Below are positions 23,770-28,551 of a stretch of DNA of 28,551 nucleotides, one piece after another. The stretch is from CAYRVX01 sp964642165 (GTDB taxonomy: Bacteria; Planctomycetota; Phycisphaerae; SM23-33): contig CAZXOC010000069.1 in assembly GCA_964642165.1 (NCBI GenBank), positions 1-28,551 on the forward strand, given 5' to 3'. How positions within the stretch are numbered: the first letter of the stretch is position 1; each line of letters starts with the position of its first letter. The notes beneath the pieces are model-generated. The model was not told the DNA's origin, searched no databases, and saw only the letters and a program-made list of their open reading frames with translations. Made by a program: the position numbers and the translations under genes.

Positions 23770-25800
23770 ATGCGCCGTACACGAAATCCCTGGGAAGGCG
23801 GGTGGCTTGTGATCCTGATGCTGGGTCTTGCGGGAGCGGCGGTGCGGGCCGGGGCGCCCCAGCCGCGCGGGCTGCGCAACGTGCCGCACGACCGGGTCGA
23901 GCTGCGTGGCGGGTTCTGGGGCCGGCGCCTCCGGACGCATCACGAGGTGACCGTTCCCCACGCGCTGGACCGGCTCGAGCAGGCCGGGCACGTCGCCAAC
24001 TTCGACCTCGCGGCCGGTGTGGGCGAGGGTCCGCTCCGCGGCCACCACGCGTTCGACTCGGACCTGCACAAGGCGCTGGAGGGGGCGCTGTACTCGCTGG
24101 CCCACCGCGACGACCCCAAGCTGCGGCGGCGCGTCGAGGGCGTCATCGATCGCATCCTGGCCGCCCAGAGGCCCGACGGGTTCCTGATCTCCTGCTACAT
24201 CGTCAAGGACACCGACAAGCGGTGGGAGAACCTGCGGCTGGAGCACCAGTTGTACAACGCGGGCCACTTTTTCGAGATGGCGGTCGCGCACCACCGCCTC
24301 ACGGGGCGGGCGAAGGTGCTCGACGCGGCGAGGCGGTTCGCGGACCACATCGCGGGCGTATTCGGCCCGGGCAAGCGGTACGACGTGGGCGGCCACGAGG
24401 AGGTGGAGCTGGCCCTGGTCAAGCTCTACCGCGCCACGGGCGAGCGGCGGTACCTGGAGCTGTCGCGGTTCTTCCTGGACGAGCGCGGACACGCGCACGG
24501 GCGGGCGCGAAGGCCCTTCGACCCCAACAGCGCCTCGACGGAGTTGCCGAAGTTCACCCCCCCCTTGACCCCAGCGCAGCGCCGCACCGTCCGCCGCGCC
24601 CGCAACAGCATCCGCAACGGCCGAATGCAGGACCACAAGCCGCTCACCCGGCAGCGCGAGGCGATCGGCCACGCCGTGCGGGCCGGCTACGTCTACTCCG
24701 CGATGGCCGACATCGCGCGCTTCATGGACGCCCCGGACTACGAGCGAGCCCTCGACCACATCTGGCGCGACGTGGTCGGCCGCAAAATGTACATCACGGG
24801 GGGCCTCGGCACGGCCCAGTACCACGACGAGGGCTTCGGCGACCCGTACCTGCTGCCGAACCGGACGTACTGCGAATCGTGCGCGGGCATCGCCCACGTG
24901 CTCTGGCAGCACAGGATGGCCCTGCGGAAGGGCCAGGCGAACTGCGCCGACGTGATGGAGCTGGCGCTCTACAACGGCGCGATCTCGGGCATCTCGCTGG
25001 CCGGCGACGCGTTCTTCTACCAGAACCCGCTCGAGAGCCGGCGCGGCGGCCGGCGGCGGCCGTGGATCGGCCTGGCCTGCTGCCCGACCAACCTCACGCG
25101 GATCATCCCGCAGGTCGGCGGGTTCGTCTATGCCCAAGGCAAGGGGCGCCTGTACGTCAACCTCTACGCCGCCGGCGAGGCCGGCATCAAGCTGGACGAC
25201 GGAGGAACGGTCAAGCTGGCCCAACAGACCGACTACCCCTGGGACGGCCGCGTGCGCCTGACCGTCACGCCGGAGAAGCCCGCCGAGTTCGCCCTGTGCC
25301 TTCGAATTCCCGGCTGGGCGCTGGGGCGGCCCGTCCCCAGCGACCTGTACCGCTTCGCCTCCCCGAAGGTCCCGCCCGTCGCGCTGAAGGTCGCGGGCAG
25401 GGCGGCCAGCCCCGCGCCGCAGGACGACGGCTACGTGCACCTGAAGCGTCGCTGGCGGGCCGGCGACGTGGTGGAGCTGAACCTGCCCATGCCCGTCCGC
25501 CGCGTCCGCGCTCACGAGAAGGTCGAGGCGGACAAGGGCAAGGTGGTGCTGATGCGCGGGCCGATCGTCTACTGCCTCGAGGCCGTGGACCACGCCGGCG
25601 CGGACGTGCTCAAGCTCGCCCTGCCGCCGCAGGCCGGGCTGGCGGCCGAGCACCGCTCGGGCCTGCTGGGCGGCGTGACGGTCCTCCGCGCCAGGGGCCG
25701 GGACGATCGGCAGCGCGAGGTGGATCTCACCGCCGTGCCCTACTACGCCTGGGCCAATCGCGACCCCGGTGCGATGACGGTCTGGATCGACGAGGAGTGA
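23770..25800 (+). CDS. Beta-L-arabinofuranosidase-type glycoside hydrolase, family 127
   Basis: ATG 23770 has AGGAGA about 8 nt upstream and gives 676 residues with a signal peptide (about 1-28). The (alpha/alpha)6 barrel begins with RNVPHDRVELRGGFWGRR. The zinc and catalytic set known from Bifidobacterium HypBA1 (E322, E338, C340, C417, C418) has clear counterparts: E354 in HDEGFGDPY, E369 and C371 in YCESCAG, and C437-C438 in LACCPTN. The nucleophile would be C437. A C-terminal beta domain follows. The family releases beta-linked L-arabinofuranose, for example from plant glycoproteins or pectin side chains; related members act on other sugars. It is divergent from blaI across the paired operator, so derepression by the M56 system is plausible. 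An alpha-fucosidase gene follows 228 nt later. Confidence 0.92.
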   Translation: MRRTRNPWEGGWLVILMLGLAGAAVRAGAPQPRGLRNVPHDRVELRGGFWGRRLRTHHEVTVPHALDRLEQAGHVANFDLAAGVGEGPLRGHHAFDSDLHKALEGALYSLAHRDDPKLRRRVEGVIDRILAAQRPDGFLISCYIVKDTDKRWENLRLEHQLYNAGHFFEMAVAHHRLTGRAKVLDAARRFADHIAGVFGPGKRYDVGGHEEVELALVKLYRATGERRYLELSRFFLDERGHAHGRARRPFDPNSASTELPKFTPPLTPAQRRTVRRARNSIRNGRMQDHKPLTRQREAIGHAVRAGYVYSAMADIARFMDAPDYERALDHIWRDVVGRKMYITGGLGTAQYHDEGFGDPYLLPNRTYCESCAGIAHVLWQHRMALRKGQANCADVMELALYNGAISGISLAGDAFFYQNPLESRRGGRRRPWIGLACCPTNLTRIIPQVGGFVYAQGKGRLYVNLYAAGEAGIKLDDGGTVKLAQQTDYPWDGRVRLTVTPEKPAEFALCLRIPGWALGRPVPSDLYRFASPKVPPVALKVAGRAASPAPQDDGYVHLKRRWRAGDVVELNLPMPVRRVRAHEKVEADKGKVVLMRGPIVYCLEAVDHAGADVLKLALPPQAGLAAEHRSGLLGGVTVLRARGRDDRQREVDLTAVPYYAWANRDPGAMTVWIDEE

Positions 25801-25839
25801 CCGGGCCGTCGGATCCGTGCGCGCGGCGGGGCGCGGCCC

Positions 25840-25867
25840 TTGATCGGCGGCGGCAAATCGCTATGAT
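25840..25867 (+). promoter_or_regulatory. Sigma70-like promoter candidate
   Basis: TTGATC (25840-25845), a 16-nt spacer and TATGAT (25862-25867) lie in the 228-nt gap before the fucosidase gene. They would give a leader of about 155 nt. Only the two hexamers and spacing support it. Confidence 0.35.
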
Positions 25868-26028
25868 GGACGGGTTCACTAGGGGCGCCTCGCCGGCTTG
25901 CGCAGACCAATGCCGGCGGCTGTTGCCTGCGGCCGGCTTGGGTTGCGGTTACAGTTTGCGCCGTGGTACTCTTGGCCGACCGCTTCGATGGCGTTGCCGC
26001 CTTCGATGTCGGATGAGAGGAAAGGCCG

Positions 26029-27444
26029 ATGAAGTGCACGAGGCGTCAGTTCTTCGGTCTGGCGGCAGGCGCGGGGGCATTCGGGGCGGCGGGGATTGGC
26101 GCGATGGCTGAGACGCCGGCCCGGGATGCGCCGGGACTGCCGATGCCGTCGGCTGCGCAGATGGCGTGGCAGGACTGCGAGGTCGGGTTGCTCTACACGT
26201 TCGACCTGGCCATCGCCGCCAAGCGCTTCGCCCGCAACAACACCGTCCGCCAGCGGCTGGACCCGAAGCTGTACCACCCGACCAAGCTGGACACCGACCA
26301 GTGGATCGAGGCGGCCAAGGCCGCGGGGGCCAAGTACGCGGTGTTCACGGCGACGCATTTCAACGGCTTCCTGCAGTGGCAGAGCGACCTCTATCCGTAC
26401 GGCCTGAAGCAGACCGCGTGGCGCGGCGGCAAGGGGGACGTGGTGGGCGATTTCGTCAAGAGCTGCCGCAAGGCCTCCATCGAGCCGGGGATCTACTTCA
26501 GCACGCATCGCAACGTCTACTGGCAGGTGTGGGGTCACTACGTCCATTGGGGCAAGGGCAAGGGCACGGACGGGCAGGCCGAGTTCAACCGCGTCGCCGA
26601 AAAGATGACCGAAGAGCTGTGCTCGCGGTATGGGCCGCTGGTGCAGATCTGGTACGACGCCGGCGTCAAGACGCCCCAGCAGGGCGGACCCGACGTGCTG
26701 CCGATCTTCGAGAAGCACCAGCCCCAGTCGGTCTTCTACCACAGCGGCCAACGCTCCGACCACCGATGGATCGGCAACGAGCAGGGCCGCGCCGGCTATC
26801 CGTGCTGGGCCACGATGCCCGGCCGGGCCGGGGCCGTCTCACACAACCATCCCACGTGGAAGCGGTTTCTCGCCAGGGGCGACCCGGCCGGGACGTACTG
26901 GTCGCCCGGCATGGTCGACGTGCCGCTGCGCGGGGCCAAGGGCGGCCACAACTGGTTCTGGAAGCCGGGCCAGGACCACGCGGCGCTTTCGGCGGACAGG
27001 CTGGTGAAGATGTACTACGAGTCGGTCGGTCGCAACTGCAACCTCATCATCGGCGAGGTGGTCACGTCCGACGGGCTCGTGCCGGCTTGCGACATCGAGC
27101 GCCTGGCCGAGTTCGGCAAGGAGGTCCGCAGGCGCTTCGGCAAGCCCGTCGCCCAGACGGCTGGGGCCGGCGGCACCGTGGAACTGAAGCTGCCCAAGCC
27201 CAAGCGCATCGACCACGTCGTCATCATGGAGCAGATCGACCGCGGCGAGCGCATCCGCCGTTACGAGGTCGAGGGTCTCCTGGCCGGCGACCGGTGGCAG
27301 ACGCTCTGCCAGGGCCAGTCGGTCGGACACAAGCGGATCCAGCGGTTCGACGCGGTCGAGGTGGCCGCGGTGCGGCTGAAGGCGACCGAATCCGTCGCCA
27401 CGCCGCAGATCCGCCAACTGGCCGTCTACGACACCACCGGCTGA
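26029..27444 (+). CDS. Alpha-L-fucosidase-like glycoside hydrolase (GH29) with discoidin-like C-terminal domain
   Basis: ATG 26029 follows GAGGAAAGG. Residues 5-25 form a Tat signal (TRRQFFGLAAGAGAFG). The barrel shows the GH29 pattern: LDPKLYHPTKLDTDQWIEAAKAAGAKYAVFTATHFNGF, then GIYFSTHRNVYW, then VQIWYDAG with the nucleophile candidate D210. The general acid is not strongly conserved in this family and I do not assign it. From about residue 365 (VELKLPKPKRIDHVVIMEQI to the end) a galactose-binding/discoidin-like sandwich follows, common in GH29. The family removes alpha-L-fucose with retention. The 471-residue length is normal. The phosphoesterase gene follows 32 nt later with its own strong ribosome site. 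Confidence 0.9.
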   Translation: MKCTRRQFFGLAAGAGAFGAAGIGAMAETPARDAPGLPMPSAAQMAWQDCEVGLLYTFDLAIAAKRFARNNTVRQRLDPKLYHPTKLDTDQWIEAAKAAGAKYAVFTATHFNGFLQWQSDLYPYGLKQTAWRGGKGDVVGDFVKSCRKASIEPGIYFSTHRNVYWQVWGHYVHWGKGKGTDGQAEFNRVAEKMTEELCSRYGPLVQIWYDAGVKTPQQGGPDVLPIFEKHQPQSVFYHSGQRSDHRWIGNEQGRAGYPCWATMPGRAGAVSHNHPTWKRFLARGDPAGTYWSPGMVDVPLRGAKGGHNWFWKPGQDHAALSADRLVKMYYESVGRNCNLIIGEVVTSDGLVPACDIERLAEFGKEVRRRFGKPVAQTAGAGGTVELKLPKPKRIDHVVIMEQIDRGERIRRYEVEGLLAGDRWQTLCQGQSVGHKRIQRFDAVEVAAVRLKATESVATPQIRQLAVYDTTG

Positions 27445-27476
27445 GCCGATGTCGGCCCAAACCAAGGAGCAAGTCC

Positions 27477-28551
27477 ATGAGAAGACTGCCATCTCTGGCC
27501 CTGTGCCTGTCGTGCCTTTGTGCCTGCACGGCGGCCCGGACGACCGCCGCGCCGCCGGCTGCGCGCGCCAAGCCCCGCAACGTCACGTTCATCTCCACCT
27601 CCGACAGCCACTACAAGGCGTTCGAGTCCGAGGATTGGAACGAACAGAACCGCGAGACGATCGCCGAGATCAACCGCGTCGCGAGCCTGCCCTGGCCCGA
27701 CAAGCTCGGCGGCGGCAAGATCGACGCCCCCCGGGGCGTGGTCCTGCTGGGCGACTGCATCGACGATGGCGACAAGGTTCGTGACGGCAGGGATTACACC
27801 GCCGAGCAGTACAAGGCGTTCCTCGCCGATTTCGGGCTGGACGGCACGGACGGCGTGCTGACCTTCCGCGTGTACGAGACGTGGGGCAACCACGACGGCC
27901 CGCCGATCGGCCGGAACAAGCGGAGCCGCCTCAGCTTCCAGGCCGAGCTGAAGAAGCGCAACGCCCGCCGCAAGGCAAAGGGCTGGCTGGCGAACCTGTC
28001 GGGCAACGGCCTGCACTACTCCTGGGACTGGGATGACGTGCACCTGGTCAGCCTGGGCATCTACCCCGCCGACCGCCAGAACCCCAGGGTCCGCTACAAC
28101 CCGACGTGGCACGACCCCCAGGGGGCCTTGACCTTCCTCAAGCAGGACCTGGCCAAGTGCGTAGGCGACAGCGCCCGGCCGGTGGTGCTCATGGCCCACT
28201 GCGGCTTCGACACGAACTGGTGGCACGCCGAGGACTGGAAGGCCGTCTACGACGCCGCCCGGAAGTACAATGTCGTCCTGTACCTCTACGGCCACACCGG
28301 CACGGGCCTGCGGTACTGGGCCCCCGAGGGCGAGACGCGGAAGTGGACGTGCATCAATGACGGCCACACGACGTCGGGGTTCTTCATCATCCAGATCGCC
28401 GGCGACCGAATCCGGGCGGCCTACCGGTGCAAGACGAACGTCAAGACCACCCGCAACCCCGACCGGACCGTCACCCGCCAATGGAGCGGCCAGTGGGGCT
28501 GGAAGTTCCTGCTGGACAGGAAGATCGCCGCTCCCCGACCCGGCCGGGGCC
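27477..28551 (+). CDS. Calcineurin-like metallophosphoesterase, exported (3' end outside window)
   Basis: ATG 27477 has AAGGAG 7 nt upstream; the frame stays open to the last base, 358 codons. The N-terminus is a signal of lipoprotein type (cysteines at LCLSCLCAC). The metal-binding motifs of the calcineurin-like fold appear in order: DSH near residue 43 (STSDSHY), GDCIDDGD, GNHD (YETWGNHDG), then MAHCGFD and YGHTG. The final motif normally reads GHxH; here the second His is replaced, seen also in some exported members, so one metal ligand may differ. Substrates of such secreted enzymes are usually phosphate esters or nucleotides and cannot be told from sequence. It closes the visible part of the plus-strand glycosidase group. 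Confidence 0.88.
   Translation, partial: MRRLPSLALCLSCLCACTAARTTAAPPAARAKPRNVTFISTSDSHYKAFESEDWNEQNRETIAEINRVASLPWPDKLGGGKIDAPRGVVLLGDCIDDGDKVRDGRDYTAEQYKAFLADFGLDGTDGVLTFRVYETWGNHDGPPIGRNKRSRLSFQAELKKRNARRKAKGWLANLSGNGLHYSWDWDDVHLVSLGIYPADRQNPRVRYNPTWHDPQGALTFLKQDLAKCVGDSARPVVLMAHCGFDTNWWHAEDWKAVYDAARKYNVVLYLYGHTGTGLRYWAPEGETRKWTCINDGHTTSGFFIIQIAGDRIRAAYRCKTNVKTTRNPDRTVTRQWSGQWGWKFLLDRKIAAPRPGRG

Noticed and set aside
24540..24640. Frameshift in the GH127 gene around the Pro-rich stretch
   Set aside because: The frame continues smoothly into the conserved catalytic region and the insert is plausible for a loop.

Overview
The window looks like a draft or metagenome-assembled contig of a GC-rich Planctomycetota bacterium, perhaps Phycisphaerae-like. 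The clues are Tat-exported sulfatases, rare glycoside hydrolases, planctomycete-style secreted proteins of unknown function, a BlaI repressor next to an M56 membrane peptidase with an enormous C-terminal extension, and a 100-N scaffold gap at 20261-20360. The taxonomic call is inference from gene content.

Region 1 (1-7641, plus strand) is a tight polysaccharide-degradation operon. It holds a GH78 alpha-L-rhamnosidase (5' end outside the window), a Tat-exported type I sulfatase, an unrecognised secreted protein, a clan GH-A-like hydrolase joined to a jelly-roll module, and a short lipoprotein-like fragment. Gaps are 20-37 nt or the genes overlap, which suggests co-transcription.

Region 2 (7600-13050) is a decayed, recombination-prone island. 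It holds a sulfatase that has lost its C-terminal half and a 4Fe-4S protein gene with an in-frame TGA. The sulfatase and the 4Fe-4S gene each follow a copy of the same promoter-plus-leader module. A TolB-like beta-propeller gene is bracketed by two structures that resemble integron attC sites, one of them exactly 59 nt with canonical R boxes. Minus-strand remnants of a tyrosine recombinase and a frameshifted secreted protein follow. Several short palindromic repeats are scattered here.

Region 3 (13052-23541, minus strand) is a regulatory operon: blaI, then an M56 (BlaR1/MecR1-type) membrane peptidase that overlaps blaI by 14 nt. The M56 reading frame runs into the gap. On the far side an open frame of 2402 codons continues to 13052 with HEAT-like repeats and repeated beta-rich modules. 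If the gap holds no stop and keeps frame, this is one sensor-protease of more than 3300 residues.

Region 4 (23542-28551, plus strand) runs divergently from blaI: a GH127 beta-L-arabinofuranosidase, a GH29-type alpha-L-fucosidase and a calcineurin-like phosphoesterase cut by the window end. Between blaI and the GH127 gene lies a paired dyad, two ACGAA-N4-TTCGT sites 21 bp apart, which I read as a BlaI operator. Together the genes suggest that sulfated plant or algal glycans rich in rhamnose, arabinose and fucose are dismantled outside the cytoplasm, with BlaI/M56 sensing possibly tied to the arabinosidase side.
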